Source: Nostoc piscinale CENA21 (GTDB lineage: Bacteria; Cyanobacteriota; Cyanobacteriia; Cyanobacteriales; Nostocaceae). From it: DNA of 64,000 nucleotides. Location: positions 3,129,351 to 3,193,350 of the forward strand of contig NZ_CP012036.1 in NCBI RefSeq assembly GCF_001298445.1, in the 5' to 3' direction. This document shows positions 27,451 to 36,697 of the stretch, one piece after another (within the stretch, counting starts at the first letter, position 1; each line of letters starts with the position of its first letter). The translations under genes and the position numbers were made by a program. The notes under the pieces are model-generated. The model searched no databases. It was not told where the DNA came from and was given only the letters and a program-made list of their open reading frames with translations.

Positions 27451-27579
27451 ATGTCATGTCAGGCAAATCAGTTATGACTGACGCATGTCTGTCCAGGAAG
27501 ATAAAAACTCTTTATCCCCCTGCTCCCTGCTCCCTGCACCGTTGCAGTCTATATGACAAGTCTTTTACCAGACACAATA

Positions 27580-29835
27580 TCATTCCTTAACGCGCACGTT
27601 GGGAGGACACCAAAATAAATTTTTGCTGGAAATACCCAATGATTCTAAAATTCCGCGCATAATTTCGGTGCAGTACATCCAATGTTCTAAGTCATCATAC
27701 ATCCGGTCGGGGTTAAACTCGGCATTGTAATGCAGCACATTGGGAATATCTAAAAACTCATCAGAGTCTTGGGGAGACAGCAGCAAAAGTTGAAATGGTT
27801 TACCTTGGCAGTGTTTTTCTAGTTTGCTGACTAAATCTAACATGCCACCGCGATCGCAAATCCCGGTGCGGACAAAAAGTGCTTGGTCGCAATTTTCAAT
27901 TGTGTACCAAAACCGTTGAGAACGTGCTGTGTAGCGTACCCGCATCCGTTCATACACCGGAGACATATCGTGTACAGGGTTGTCTGTGGCTTCAACTTCA
28001 TGGGCAAAAGATAAACCAGACCATTTGCTGTGGTAAATTCTCCCTGCTTCGGGACTGTAATCTAGCAAGCTCGGATTCCACATATCATCAAAACGATTTT
28101 CGATGATATCTGCGATGTCTGCAATCTTGGTAGTGCGGGTCAAGTCAAAGGGAAAAGCCGGGCCATCATATTCCATTTTGTATAACATCATCCGTACAGC
28201 ACAGCGATCGCCCAATGGCACAATTGCGATCCGACTGATGTCTGATAATTTACATTGATATTGAAATAACACCGCCGACTGTGATGGAATTTTCACCCGA
28301 CTTTCCAGCCCATCTTTACCAATCATCATCGTGCGGAAGGGAATCTCAGGGTGTAATGGGTCTTCGTAAACACCTGCTGGTACACCTTTTAGTGCTTGCC
28401 GTACTTCTTTCCACATGGGATGGATATTATATTCATGGTCTGATTCATTAATTAGCCAAAGGTGGCGTTCATCTTTTTGCAAGATTCCCAAATGTCCATC
28501 ATAAAACAAAACTTGGGAGTCATTCGGGGCAAATAAATTAAAAGCAGCAGTATATTCTAAATCAGAGTTTGATGGTATTTCTACGGTTGTAGCGATCGCG
28601 CCATTTTCCTGCACAGCAAAAAATGGCAGTGTTCCCGGTTGGGGATTTTTGGCAACATAAATACCTGGAAGCAACTTGGCTTTACTTTGCAGAACTGTTT
28701 GGAGTTCTTGCCAATAAGGCGCAATGGTGTAATTGTGGGGTGATGGATTACTAATTCGCAGACCCTTTTCTTCTATGTAGGCACAAACATAAAATCCTGC
28801 ATTATCAAGATAAATCGGGATTTCGTTGGGTTGCCAGAAATGGGGGTTTTCTTTGGCTAATTGGGCTTTGTCTATATCAAATAATTGTAAATTTATCGCC
28901 TCAAACATCAAGCGATGACCGACAGTGTTGGGATGCGCTGGGTCAAAAGATAGTCCCTCTCGCCAACGTCCTTGGCCATTATCTAAGACTGGCAACCAAT
29001 TCAAAATCGGCACACCCCAATTTAACATTCGATTGTGGGTATCTTTTAACAGCCAGTAATGTTCAGAAGAATAATCGTTATGAGGATAAACGCCACCTAA
29101 AATTGGCAACGCGCCTAATTTGCGCGTCATTTTTACCAACTGCTGCAAACCGCTTTCAAACCGCCTTTGTACGGCTCGCCGTTCGTGCAGCGCACAATAA
29201 GCCAATCCTTCGTTTCCTAGAGATAAAGCAATAATTACTACATCAGGTTGTTCTGGTGTAACGACTGAAGCAAAGCGGGCGATCGTGCGGCTGACATTGG
29301 CTCCCACCTCAGAGACATTAACGACTCTGTGTCCATATTTTTGTTGTAAAGCTTCCTCTAGTAGACTAACCCAGCCTTTCAACAACCAAGCTTTATGACC
29401 CAAGGCCACAGAACTACCAATCACCACAATTTTTAAACTGTCAGAATCTGCTGTGAATAGTTGTTTAATAGTTGTTGGTTGTTCAGGGTAGCCGAAGGGA
29501 TGAGGCTGTAAATAACCGAATGCCCCATCATCCACAATAATAGTACTGGAATGCTCATGGTTAATCGGTATCCAACGATTCCACCCAAAAGCTTCCCATT
29601 CCCCATAATCATTAGTATTAAAACGCACATACTTATATTCAATTCTCTGATCATCGCCCGCTTCTAAAGATGGCTGAATGTCAATTTCATCTGTCCACCA
29701 TAGAGGATAGCGAGCAGCACTGGTGCGGAGGCGAACACATCTAGTAATATCCCACGCTCCCAACTCGGAAGTAGAACCAACCAGACCAATGGATTCACCA
29801 GTTTGTGTATATGCACTAACCTGGAAGCGATACAT
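27580..29835 (-). CDS. CBM20 - SGNH hydrolase - DUF1796 fusion protein
   Basis: A 751-residue protein without a signal peptide. Residues 1-105 are a starch-binding CBM20 domain (GLVGSTSELGAWD, YKYVRF, WEAFGWNRWIP). Residues about 133-315 are an SGNH/GDSL-like hydrolase: GSS at 140-142 (nucleophile Ser), GN at 207-208 and DPAH at 298-301. Residues about 340-530 are a linker rich in acidic and aromatic residues with two similar halves. Residues about 535-750 resemble the DUF1796 papain-like family: PLGDRCAVRMML with Cys545, then PFDLTR and FAHE with His612. It may act on glycogen or a glycan-linked ester. The combination is unusual; catalysis by either hydrolase is inferred. Confidence 0.75.
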   Translation of the reverse strand: MYRFQVSAYTQTGESIGLVGSTSELGAWDITRCVRLRTSAARYPLWWTDEIDIQPSLEAGDDQRIEYKYVRFNTNDYGEWEAFGWNRWIPINHEHSSTIIVDDGAFGYLQPHPFGYPEQPTTIKQLFTADSDSLKIVVIGSSVALGHKAWLLKGWVSLLEEALQQKYGHRVVNVSEVGANVSRTIARFASVVTPEQPDVVIIALSLGNEGLAYCALHERRAVQRRFESGLQQLVKMTRKLGALPILGGVYPHNDYSSEHYWLLKDTHNRMLNWGVPILNWLPVLDNGQGRWREGLSFDPAHPNTVGHRLMFEAINLQLFDIDKAQLAKENPHFWQPNEIPIYLDNAGFYVCAYIEEKGLRISNPSPHNYTIAPYWQELQTVLQSKAKLLPGIYVAKNPQPGTLPFFAVQENGAIATTVEIPSNSDLEYTAAFNLFAPNDSQVLFYDGHLGILQKDERHLWLINESDHEYNIHPMWKEVRQALKGVPAGVYEDPLHPEIPFRTMMIGKDGLESRVKIPSQSAVLFQYQCKLSDISRIAIVPLGDRCAVRMMLYKMEYDGPAFPFDLTRTTKIADIADIIENRFDDMWNPSLLDYSPEAGRIYHSKWSGLSFAHEVEATDNPVHDMSPVYERMRVRYTARSQRFWYTIENCDQALFVRTGICDRGGMLDLVSKLEKHCQGKPFQLLLLSPQDSDEFLDIPNVLHYNAEFNPDRMYDDLEHWMYCTEIMRGILESLGISSKNLFWCPPNVRVKE

Positions 29836-29965
29836 AAGATTTTTTTTGTGAATTCTCAGAATAAAATGCCACTGGAAAGGTTGAATCCTCCAGATGCTTT
29901 GACAGTATCACATACTACATTTAAAGTCTGTATTCCAGGAACCTTGGGTACAATCCCATTTAATC

Positions 29966-30098
29966 AGGACTTACGCACCAAAATTTTTTGTGGGGATTGG
30001 GGTTAGGGGTGAAAGGGTATAAGGGTGTAAGGGTTTTGAATACCTACACCCCTACACCCTGCTCTAAAACCTTAAGTTTTCATTTTTTTGCGTAAGTC
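29966..30098. mobile_element. MITE-like element, AGGACTTACGCA family, copy 3
   Basis: A 133-bp copy. The left end AGGACTTACGCA (29966-29977) is perfect; the right end TGCGTAAGTC (30089-30098) lacks the last two bases of the consensus. The interior includes GGGTGTAAGGGTTTTGAATA and CCTACACCCCTACACCC. The rest of the gap, 29836-29965 and 30099-30208, shows no convincing gene. Confidence 0.8.
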
Positions 30099-30208
30099 AT
30101 ACTAATAATAAGACCTTCTTTATTTCGCCATTTATTTAACAGTTCTTCTAGCTGTGATACTGACTCAAATAATCTATGAGCTACATTCTTGCAGTTTTGC
30201 CGCCAAGT

Positions 30209-31339
30209 TTAACTAATATCTCTTGCAGGTAAGGCGACTGTGCGAATTGCGATCGCCTGTTTTTTGCCACTACGATTAATGGTAATTTGTATGACATCAC
30301 CAACTTTGGTAGTTTCTACCTGTTGTTGCACTTGTCGAATATCTTGAATTGCTACACCGTTAATACTGTCAATAATGTCGCCCGGACGCAAACCAGCACG
30401 GGAAGCAGGGGAGTTTGGGGCGACTCCTAAAATAATCACACCTGTATCTTGATTAACTTTTAAACCTGTATCGCTTTGATTAATTTTGGTGCGTAAATCA
30501 GGGGTTAACTCTCCCATTTGAATGCCAACATAAGCATGATCTACTCGTCCTTTAGTGATTAATTCATTAGCAATTCTTTGGGCTGTTTTGATGGGAATTG
30601 CAAAGCCTAATCCTTGCGCTCCTTGGATGATAGCAGTATTCATCCCAATTACTTCTCCTTGAGCGTTAAGCAAGGGGCCGCCAGAATTACCTGGATTAAT
30701 TGCCGCATCCGTTTGAATAAAATCAACTCGTTCTGTGGGTACTCCTAAATCAGCAACAGAACGTTGAGTTGCACTGATAATTCCTTGGGTAACTGTATTA
30801 TCTAATCCTAATGGATTGCCAATGGCGATCGCCCATTCTCCTGGTAACAAATTATCGGAGTTACCTAATTTTACTGTTGGCAATCCTGTACTTTTAATTT
30901 TGACTACTGCTACATCGGTTACGCGGTCAACTCCTACTACCTTACCTTGAAGACTACGACCATTTTTTAACACAACTGCAACATTATCTGCATCTGCTAC
31001 CACATGGGCATTAGTCAAAATAATCCCATCACCACTAATAATAAATCCTGAACCAATCCCCCGTTGTACTTCTTCTCGACTCTGTTGTTCGCCAAAAAAA
31101 CGCCCTAAATAAGAGTCTTGGGGAGATACTGCGACAGTACGAGTGGAATTGATGCGTACCACTGCTGATCCAACGTTCTGCACTACTTGAGTGATGTAAT
31201 TGGCATCTTGATTAGCATTAATTGGTGCTGCTGGATTGAGTGTTGCTGTAACTAAAGGATTTTTTACATCTCTATTGGCAACACATCCAGTTAATAGCAA
31301 AGTTAGATAAAGCGAGAATTGCGAAATCAGGCGTTTCAT
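30209..31339 (-). CDS. HtrA/Deg-family serine protease, lipoprotein form
   Basis: A 376-residue protease with the triad His112 (TNAHVV), Asp142 (TDVAVV) and Ser219 (PGNSGGP) and one C-terminal PDZ domain (VIILGVAPNSPASRAGLRPG). Unlike the paralogue at 12114-13364 it starts with a lipoprotein signal: LTLLLTGC puts the lipidated Cys at residue 19, so it is probably tethered to a membrane. It would degrade misfolded envelope proteins. The ATG overlaps the stop of the TspO gene by one base (TAATG), which indicates an operon with TspO and perhaps the CAP lipoprotein upstream. Paralogous to HhoA/HhoB/HtrA; which one is unclear. Confidence 0.9.
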   Translation of the reverse strand: MKRLISQFSLYLTLLLTGCVANRDVKNPLVTATLNPAAPINANQDANYITQVVQNVGSAVVRINSTRTVAVSPQDSYLGRFFGEQQSREEVQRGIGSGFIISGDGIILTNAHVVADADNVAVVLKNGRSLQGKVVGVDRVTDVAVVKIKSTGLPTVKLGNSDNLLPGEWAIAIGNPLGLDNTVTQGIISATQRSVADLGVPTERVDFIQTDAAINPGNSGGPLLNAQGEVIGMNTAIIQGAQGLGFAIPIKTAQRIANELITKGRVDHAYVGIQMGELTPDLRTKINQSDTGLKVNQDTGVIILGVAPNSPASRAGLRPGDIIDSINGVAIQDIRQVQQQVETTKVGDVIQITINRSGKKQAIAIRTVALPARDIS

Positions 31340-31815
31340 TATGGGTTGATGGGGCTATTGAGTTGTAGTAATAACCAAGTTAAATAAGTGCCGAAAGGCC
31401 CCCATAGTGCATAAGGAAGAAATAGCCACGCAGCTGTTTGCGAAATTGGTTTTACAACAAAAGCTAAAATGTATACCAAAAGAGTTGCTAAACCGCCCAC
31501 AATCATACCACCAATCAAACTGCGGAGTTCTACCACCACCGGACTGTAAAGTGATGTTAGTAAGGCAATAGCAGCATAAACTAATAGCAAATTCCCAGGG
31601 CGAGAACCTTTCTTACTGCTTTTTTCCCAGACAATAATTGCAGAAATCGTCAGGCAAACCCAAATGAACGTCCAAATAAAGGGAATGAGAAATTCAAAGG
31701 TTAACCAACTAGGACGTTGCAGATTTTGAAACCAAGGGTCGCGCAGCGATGTGAACAAACTACCACCAAAAAACAGGGCTGCTGAAGCTGCTGTAATTAT
31801 CCATCTAGCTTTCAC
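31339..31815 (-). CDS. TspO/MBR family tryptophan-rich membrane protein
   Basis: From GTG at 31813-31815 (MKARWIITAASAALFFGGS), which has AGGAGT just upstream, it encodes 158 residues. The frame is open further upstream to 31947, but that part is polar and overlaps the previous gene. Five hydrophobic helices and the family blocks RPSWLTFEFLIPFIWTFIWV and LLFLPYALWGPFGTYLTWLL-like ending (residues WLFLPYALWGPFGTYLTW) are present. TspO proteins bind porphyrins and cholesterol-like ligands and have been linked to stress and tetrapyrrole handling. The member here is more divergent than the mitochondrial-type proteins. Its stop overlaps the start of the downstream protease gene. Confidence 0.8.
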   Translation of the reverse strand: MKARWIITAASAALFFGGSLFTSLRDPWFQNLQRPSWLTFEFLIPFIWTFIWVCLTISAIIVWEKSSKKGSRPGNLLLVYAAIALLTSLYSPVVVELRSLIGGMIVGGLATLLVYILAFVVKPISQTAAWLFLPYALWGPFGTYLTWLLLQLNSPINP

Positions 31816-31895
31816 AACGACTCCTGCTAAAATAATACATCTGTATGTTAAATCGAATCTGCGATCGCTGCACCTATCTTGTGACAGGTGATAGG

Positions 31896-32450
31896 TTATC
31901 GGCGCAAAAATAACTGCGTCATGTAGTATGTATTCCCAACTCGCCAAATTCCCACACCAGTCTCTTGAAACACCGGACGCAATATATTAGCCCGATGTCC
32001 GGGGCTATTCATCCAACCTTTAATGGCGGCTGGTACGGGTTGTGCTACATTTGTACAGGTAAATAAGTTTTCTCCCACCATCAAATAAGAGATTCTCCCT
32101 GCACCTATTCTGTCTTTTAAGGTGCTACCATCAGCACCAGTGTGGCTGAAGAATTTTTGCTGCGCCATCTGGCGGCTGTAGTTGCGGGCTACCTGGGTGA
32201 GTTTTTCGTTATTTTGCAGAGGCTGAAGTCCCTTGTCTTGTCTGACTTTATTGATACCTTGGTGGACTGCGGCTTCCATATCTGCAATTTTGGCAGAGGC
32301 TGGAGGAATTACAGGACGGGGTGGTTGGTTAGATGGTAATTCAATGTCGGGCAATGGTGGTGCGTATTTGAGCATATCCTCGCAGCCACTCAGCAATAGT
32401 GCGATCGCTGCTAAAGCTAACCAGATAATTTGAGGTAGTTTATTTTGCAT
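31896..32450 (-). CDS. CAP-domain lipoprotein (YkwD-like)
   Basis: A 184-residue protein with a lipoprotein signal peptide (LALAAIALLLSGC, lipidated Cys23), a proline-rich spacer to about residue 53 and a CAP/SCP domain. CAP-domain blocks are VHQGINKVRQDKGLQPL, SRQMAQQKFFSHTGADGSTL, YLMVGENLF and GWMNSPGHRANIL, including the His and Glu residues of the usual cavity. Bacterial CAP proteins are extracellular and their biochemical role is poorly known. It is the first gene of a likely minus-strand run with TspO and the HtrA protease, 80 bases upstream of TspO. Confidence 0.88.
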   Translation of the reverse strand: MQNKLPQIIWLALAAIALLLSGCEDMLKYAPPLPDIELPSNQPPRPVIPPASAKIADMEAAVHQGINKVRQDKGLQPLQNNEKLTQVARNYSRQMAQQKFFSHTGADGSTLKDRIGAGRISYLMVGENLFTCTNVAQPVPAAIKGWMNSPGHRANILRPVFQETGVGIWRVGNTYYMTQLFLRR

Positions 32451-32674
32451 CTACTTGCTACAACCCAATTTGCTCACCTGCATAATTCTTTCTCCAGACA
32501 AGAACTATCAATTTAGTTGTCATGATGAAGTTGCTGTGAATTCTGTCTTTAAGGTAACAAAAATCGCCAAATTCAACTGACCTAGATTTGAGAGTTGCAT
32601 TGCTGGAGAAAGAACAAGAATGAGTTCCAGAGTCTGGGATTGTGAGATTCTCTCACTCCTCCGTTATCTGGGAT

Positions 32675-32926
32675 TTACAGGCGACCAATATTAGTCAGTC
32701 CTAAAACAATACCAATGCCAACAATGTGACCAAAAGCCATAGCCGCGATAAAAGTGGTAACACTCACGGGCAACCCTGGTAATTTAGGCCCAACTTGAGG
32801 TTTCTCAATGCGGGTAGATAACAACAGAATCACCACGCTTGTAACGCTAATAATGATGCCAACGGTAGGAGTCCACGCGGGGGTAGCGGGGACATTAGCT
32901 GCTGCTGCCAGTAAATTTGATAACAT
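32675..32926 (-). CDS. psaK: Photosystem I reaction-centre subunit PsaK
   Basis: From ATG at 32924-32926 (MLSNLLAAAANVPATPAWTP) it gives 83 residues. Two transmembrane helices are visible, GIIISVTSVVILLLSTRI and FIAAMAFGHIVGIGIVLGL, joined by the conserved loop RIEKPQVGPKLPGLPV. PsaK is a peripheral two-helix subunit at the edge of the PSI core, involved in antenna binding and state transitions; the family length matches. A TTG one codon upstream is a possible but less likely start. The gene is divergent from trpF with about 100 bp between them. Several psaK copies are common in Nostocales. Confidence 0.93.
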   Translation of the reverse strand: MLSNLLAAAANVPATPAWTPTVGIIISVTSVVILLLSTRIEKPQVGPKLPGLPVSVTTFIAAMAFGHIVGIGIVLGLTNIGRL

Positions 32927-33030
32927 CAACGTCTGGTCTCCTAAATGAAAAAATTCATAAAACCTCCCAAATTATAGAATTAGTGAGTCAGCAACCAAAA
33001 ATTGTTAGCAAAAATTCGCTCTTTAGAACT

Positions 33031-33663
33031 ATGCGGGTTAAAATCTGTGGCATCACTCAACCACAACAAGCAACTGCGATCGCATCTTTAGGCGCAACTG
33101 CCCTAGGATTTATTTGTGTACCCACTTCACCTCGTTACGTAACTGCAACGCAAATCCGCGCAGTCGTTACCCAAATACCAGATAACATTGATAAAATCGG
33201 CGTTTTTGCTAACGCTCACATTCAGGAGATTCAGCAGATAGTTCAAGATGGCGGTTTAACTGGCGTACAGTTACACGGGGATGAATCACCAGAATTTTGT
33301 TACCAAATTAGACAAAATCTCTCCAAGGTCGAAATTCTCAAAGCACTGAGGATACGCAGCCTTGACCATCTGGAACAAGCTGCCATTTACGTTCAATACG
33401 TAGATACTTTATTACTTGATGCTTATCATCCCCAACAGTTGGGGGGTACAGGTCAAACTTTAGATTGGGCAATGCTAGAAAAATTTCACCCCAGCATCCC
33501 GTGGCTTTTAGCCGGAGGATTAACCCCAGCAAATATCTTAGAAGCTTTAAGCCACGTCAAACCCGACGGTATCGATTTATCTAGTGGGGTTGAAATTCAA
33601 CCAGGAAATAAAGATTTAAATAAAGTAGCTGAGTTATTTCAGAAGTTACGGAGTCGGGAGTAG
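33031..33663 (+). CDS. trpF: Phosphoribosylanthranilate isomerase
   Basis: ATG 33031 (MRVKICGITQPQQA) is chosen since family members begin at this KICGIT motif; the frame is open further upstream but would overlap psaK's 5' region. The 210-residue protein is a (beta/alpha)8 barrel. Motifs: KICGIT with the catalytic Cys near residue 6, GVFAN, GVQLHGDE, DTLLLDAYHPQQLGGTGQ with the catalytic Asp, and LLAGGLTPAN and GIDLSSGVE phosphate-binding loops. It converts N-phosphoribosylanthranilate to CdRP in tryptophan synthesis. Other trp genes are not in the window, as is usual for scattered cyanobacterial trp genes. Confidence 0.95.
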   Translation: MRVKICGITQPQQATAIASLGATALGFICVPTSPRYVTATQIRAVVTQIPDNIDKIGVFANAHIQEIQQIVQDGGLTGVQLHGDESPEFCYQIRQNLSKVEILKALRIRSLDHLEQAAIYVQYVDTLLLDAYHPQQLGGTGQTLDWAMLEKFHPSIPWLLAGGLTPANILEALSHVKPDGIDLSSGVEIQPGNKDLNKVAELFQKLRSRE

Positions 33664-33717
33664 GGAATTGGGAGTAGTAAATTTCCCACTCTCTACTCCC
33701 AATTCCCCATTCCCTAC

Positions 33718-34425
33718 TTAAAAGAATGATGGTTGATGGCGAATCAAGTTAAAAAATTCTTCACGGGTTTTTTGTTCTTCTTGGAATACGCCTAGCATGG
33801 CACTGGTAACAGTCCAAGAACCGGGTTTCTGCACACCCCGCATTACCATACACATGTGAGTGGCTTCCATGACTACTGCTACACCTTGAGGTTCCAAAAT
33901 CGTTTGAATTGCTTCGGCGATTTGGCGAGTTAACCTTTCTTGGACTTGCAAACGGCGAGAATACATTTCCACAATCCGGGCTAACTTACTTAAGCCCACA
34001 ACTTTTTGATTGGGGATATAAGCAAGATGCGCTCTACCCATAAAAGGTAGCATGTGATGTTCGCAGAGGCTAAAAAAGTTAATATCTCGGACGAGTACCA
34101 TTTCGTTATGCCCTTCATCAAAAATGGCACCGTTAACTAGTTCGTCTAAAGACTGGTTATAACCACTAGTGAGAAACCGCATTGCTTCCGCCACGCGTTT
34201 GGGAGTTTTCAACAATCCTTCACGCTCAGGGTCTTCACCGACACCGACTATGATGTTCCTGACGGCATCCATCATTTGCTCCATCTGTTCCTCAGAAGGC
34301 GGGTGCAAATCCGGTTGTCTGCCGTCGTGGGTGTTGCGATCGGGTCTGGTATTGATGGCATCTGCCAATTCAGAAATCAGAGGAGATTGAAAACGATTGG
34401 AACCGTTAGAACTAGCAATAGTCAT
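33718..34425 (-). CDS. folE: GTP cyclohydrolase I
   Basis: A 235-residue enzyme that converts GTP to dihydroneopterin triphosphate, the first step of folate and pteridine synthesis. The N-terminal about 50 residues are a variable extension. The core contains GLLKTPKRVAEAMRF, the zinc-site motif SLCEHHMLPF (Cys and His), AYIPNQKVVGLSKLARIVE, RLQVQERLT and ATHMCMVMRGV with the third zinc Cys. Length and motifs are complete. It is the last gene of a minus-strand run (ado, aar, accA, SDR, folE), 116 bp after the SDR gene, and converges with trpF. Confidence 0.95.
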   Translation of the reverse strand: MTIASSNGSNRFQSPLISELADAINTRPDRNTHDGRQPDLHPPSEEQMEQMMDAVRNIIVGVGEDPEREGLLKTPKRVAEAMRFLTSGYNQSLDELVNGAIFDEGHNEMVLVRDINFFSLCEHHMLPFMGRAHLAYIPNQKVVGLSKLARIVEMYSRRLQVQERLTRQIAEAIQTILEPQGVAVVMEATHMCMVMRGVQKPGSWTVTSAMLGVFQEEQKTREEFFNLIRHQPSFF

Positions 34426-34541
34426 GATGTAATTTTTAGTTAGTTTTTGGATGTTTGCTATCAGTCATTAGTCATTGGTCATTGGTCATTTGTTCTTTGT
34501 GATTCACTTATAACAAATGATTAATGACCAAGAACAAATGA

Positions 34542-35279
34542 CTAAAATGTGCCTGCATTGGGCATCAGAACTAATTCATCAATCACTGCTTGTGGTGGCA
34601 ATAAGACAGTGTGGAGAATTGATTGTGCCACAATTTCTGGAGTTAACATTTTTGAACGGTCAAAGTTGACCTGAACGGTGTCTGTGTCCCAAATTTCTGT
34701 GTTCACAGAACCAGGACAAATAGCCGTGACACGGATACCGTGGGCGCGTTCTTCTTGAGCCAGGGTTTGAGAAAGGGCTAGAAGTCCGGCTTTGCTAACA
34801 CAATAGGCTCCCCATCCAGCAAAGGTTTGCTTGGCAGCGATTGAGGCGACGTTGATAATTGTGCCTGTGCTGCGATCGCGCATTCCCGGTAAAATTCCTT
34901 TGATGCACTCAAATACACTGGTGAGATTGATGTTAATAACGTTTTGCCAGTCTTCTAAGCTTGTGTCGCTGAGATTACCTGTATAGCCTATTCCGGCGTT
35001 ATTTACCAAAATATCTATGTTGCCAAAATCTTGGGTGATCGCGGTAATTTTCGCTTCTATTTGTGGTATTTCGGCTAAATCTAGGGTGTATGCTTTAGCT
35101 TCTACTCCGGTTTGCTTGGCTGCTGTTGCTACCGTCTCTAATTTATCTAAAGAACGGCTGACTAAGGCAACATCTATGCCTGCTTTGGCAAATGCCAAGG
35201 CGGTTGCTTTGCCAATTCCACTACTTGCCCCAGTAATCAGGGCGCGTTGTTTCTGCTTACTACCCATACTTTCCCCCAT
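34542..35279 (-). CDS. Short-chain dehydrogenase/reductase
   Basis: A 245-residue classical SDR. Motifs are the cofactor loop TGASSGIGK, LDL, NNAGIGY, the catalytic Ser in NVASIAAKQ and Tyr-X3-Lys in YCVSKAG, plus the PGSVNTEIWD loop. Basic residues after beta-2 (SRSLDK) suggest NADP(H). An internal ATG (MGSKQKQRALITG) is an alternative start 12 bases further in. The substrate is unknown. It sits between accA and folE; such an SDR commonly follows the alkane-synthesis genes in cyanobacteria, but a role in that pathway has not been shown here. Confidence 0.88.
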   Translation of the reverse strand: MGESMGSKQKQRALITGASSGIGKATALAFAKAGIDVALVSRSLDKLETVATAAKQTGVEAKAYTLDLAEIPQIEAKITAITQDFGNIDILVNNAGIGYTGNLSDTSLEDWQNVININLTSVFECIKGILPGMRDRSTGTIINVASIAAKQTFAGWGAYCVSKAGLLALSQTLAQEERAHGIRVTAICPGSVNTEIWDTDTVQVNFDRSKMLTPEIVAQSILHTVLLPPQAVIDELVLMPNAGTF

Positions 35280-35531
35280 TTTTTTGGCAGGTGACCCCAG
35301 CCCTTTGCCACCAAATTATTTAAGTCCTTCGGATTGGCTACATTAAAGTAACCTTAAATTCCGATCATTTTTTTTGACAATTGCTATATTGAATTGTCAG
35401 AGTAGGAAATTTTCCCAGTAAAATTTTTCCCAAAGATGAAAATTAAGTCTTCATCTGGGATTTTAGGCTGTCTACTCGCAAAACTAAACGAAATTTCTCA
35501 TTTAAGTGAGTCGATTGATCACCAATACAAA

Positions 35532-35578
35532 TGCCTGTGGTTAAAAAGATTGTTAAAAATCTTTAAGAACCACAGGCA
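35532..35578 (-). terminator. Strong stem-loop downstream of accA
   Basis: TGCCTGTGGTT (35532-35542) pairs perfectly with AACCACAGGCA (35568-35578), and the inner AAAGATT/AATCTTT (35546-35552 and 35558-35564) extends the stem. It lies 43 bases past the accA stop codon and would end the ado-aar-accA transcripts; the T-tract on the minus strand is weak. Confidence 0.7.
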
Positions 35579-35620
35579 ATTATAGCATTGCTCTTGAATT
35601 AATGACCTAGCTTGGGCTTG

Positions 35621-36601
35621 CTAGTGGGGAATTTCTGTAAAAACACCGATTTTGCGGAATTTATCGTAACGCAGTTGCCGTCTTTCTTGGGATGTTAACT
35701 GTTTGAGTTCATCTAAGTTATCTAAAAGGGCTTGCTTAAGGGTGGTTGCGGCTTCTAAGGGGTCAGAGTGAGCGCCACCAATAGGTTCCGGCAAAATTTG
35801 GTCAATAATCCCTAAATTTTTTAAGTCATGGGAAGTAATTTTTAAAGCCATAGCAGCTTGGGGTGCTTTGCTGGCATCTTTCCAGAGAATTGCGGCACAG
35901 CCTTCAGGGCTGATTACAGTGTAAACAGCATGTTCAAACATGAGTAGGCGATCGCAAATGCCAATCCCTAGCGCCCCTCCAGAACTTGCTTCCCCAATCA
36001 CTGTGCAGATAATTGGTACATCTAAGCTAAACATTTCCCGGAGATTATAAGCAATGGCTTCGCCGGCACCTTGATGTTCGGCTGCGACTGTGGCTAATGC
36101 GCCTGGGGTATCGACAAAAGCTAAAATCGGCATTCCAAATTTATTGGCGTGTTCCATCAGCCGCATTGCCTTGCGATAACCACCGGGAGCCGCCATCCCA
36201 AAGTTCCGCGCAATGTTATCCTTAGTGTCACGCCCTTTTTGTTGACCTAACATCACTACTGGCTGCCCACCTAAACGAGCGACACCAGCAATTAAAGCCG
36301 GATCATCAGTACCACAGCGATCGCCATGCAATTCCATCCATTCATCGGTAATTGCCTGAATATAATCCAGCGTGCTGGGGCGACGAGGATGACGGGCGAC
36401 TTGTACTCTTTGAGCCGGAGATAATGTACTAAAAATCTCTTCCCGCAGTTTTGTGGCGCGTGCTTCTAGCTTGCGAATTTCACCAGATACATCAACACCA
36501 TTTTCTTCTGCTAGTTGCCGAATCTGCTCAATACGGTTTGAGAGTTCTGCCAACGGCTTTTCAAAATCCAACAGTAGTGGTTTACGCTCGGTAGTGGCCA
36601 T
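35621..36601 (-). CDS. accA: Acetyl-CoA carboxylase carboxyltransferase subunit alpha
   Basis: A 326-residue protein, the alpha half of the carboxyltransferase that moves CO2 from biotin to acetyl-CoA, giving malonyl-CoA for fatty-acid synthesis. It has the coiled N-terminus (LSNRIEQIRQLAEENGVD), the helical PRRPSTLDYI region, MLGQQKGRDTKDNIARNFGM, and the crotonase-like core FVDTPGA, GEASSGGALGIG and SPEGCAAILWKD. Length fits. It lies 96 bp after aar on the same strand, the classical order in cyanobacterial alkane loci, which ties acyl-chain supply to hydrocarbon synthesis. Confidence 0.96.
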   Translation of the reverse strand: MATTERKPLLLDFEKPLAELSNRIEQIRQLAEENGVDVSGEIRKLEARATKLREEIFSTLSPAQRVQVARHPRRPSTLDYIQAITDEWMELHGDRCGTDDPALIAGVARLGGQPVVMLGQQKGRDTKDNIARNFGMAAPGGYRKAMRLMEHANKFGMPILAFVDTPGALATVAAEHQGAGEAIAYNLREMFSLDVPIICTVIGEASSGGALGIGICDRLLMFEHAVYTVISPEGCAAILWKDASKAPQAAMALKITSHDLKNLGIIDQILPEPIGGAHSDPLEAATTLKQALLDNLDELKQLTSQERRQLRYDKFRKIGVFTEIPH

Positions 36602-36697
36602 ATTTAGGGATGAGGAACTAGGGATTGGGGATTAAAGAAGTAAAAAGTAAAAAGGCAAAAGTAAAAAGATTCTTTTAACTTTTAACTTTTGACTTTT

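Noticed and set aside
27203..27590. Two long plus-strand open frames across the 21-bp array
   Set aside because: Both arise because the period is divisible by three; the heptapeptide repeats (RICYFGE, FVISVNA) have no start signal or domain.
29803..30006. 67-residue frame with a start resembling RidA-type proteins (MPLERLNPP)
   Set aside because: It runs into the MITE-like element and shows no further match; too short to support a gene remnant.
30108..30190. Minus-strand frame reading HRLFESVSQLEELLNKWRNK, like the tail of a transposase
   Set aside because: Only about 35 residues without a recognisable catalytic part; the resemblance is too weak to name a family.
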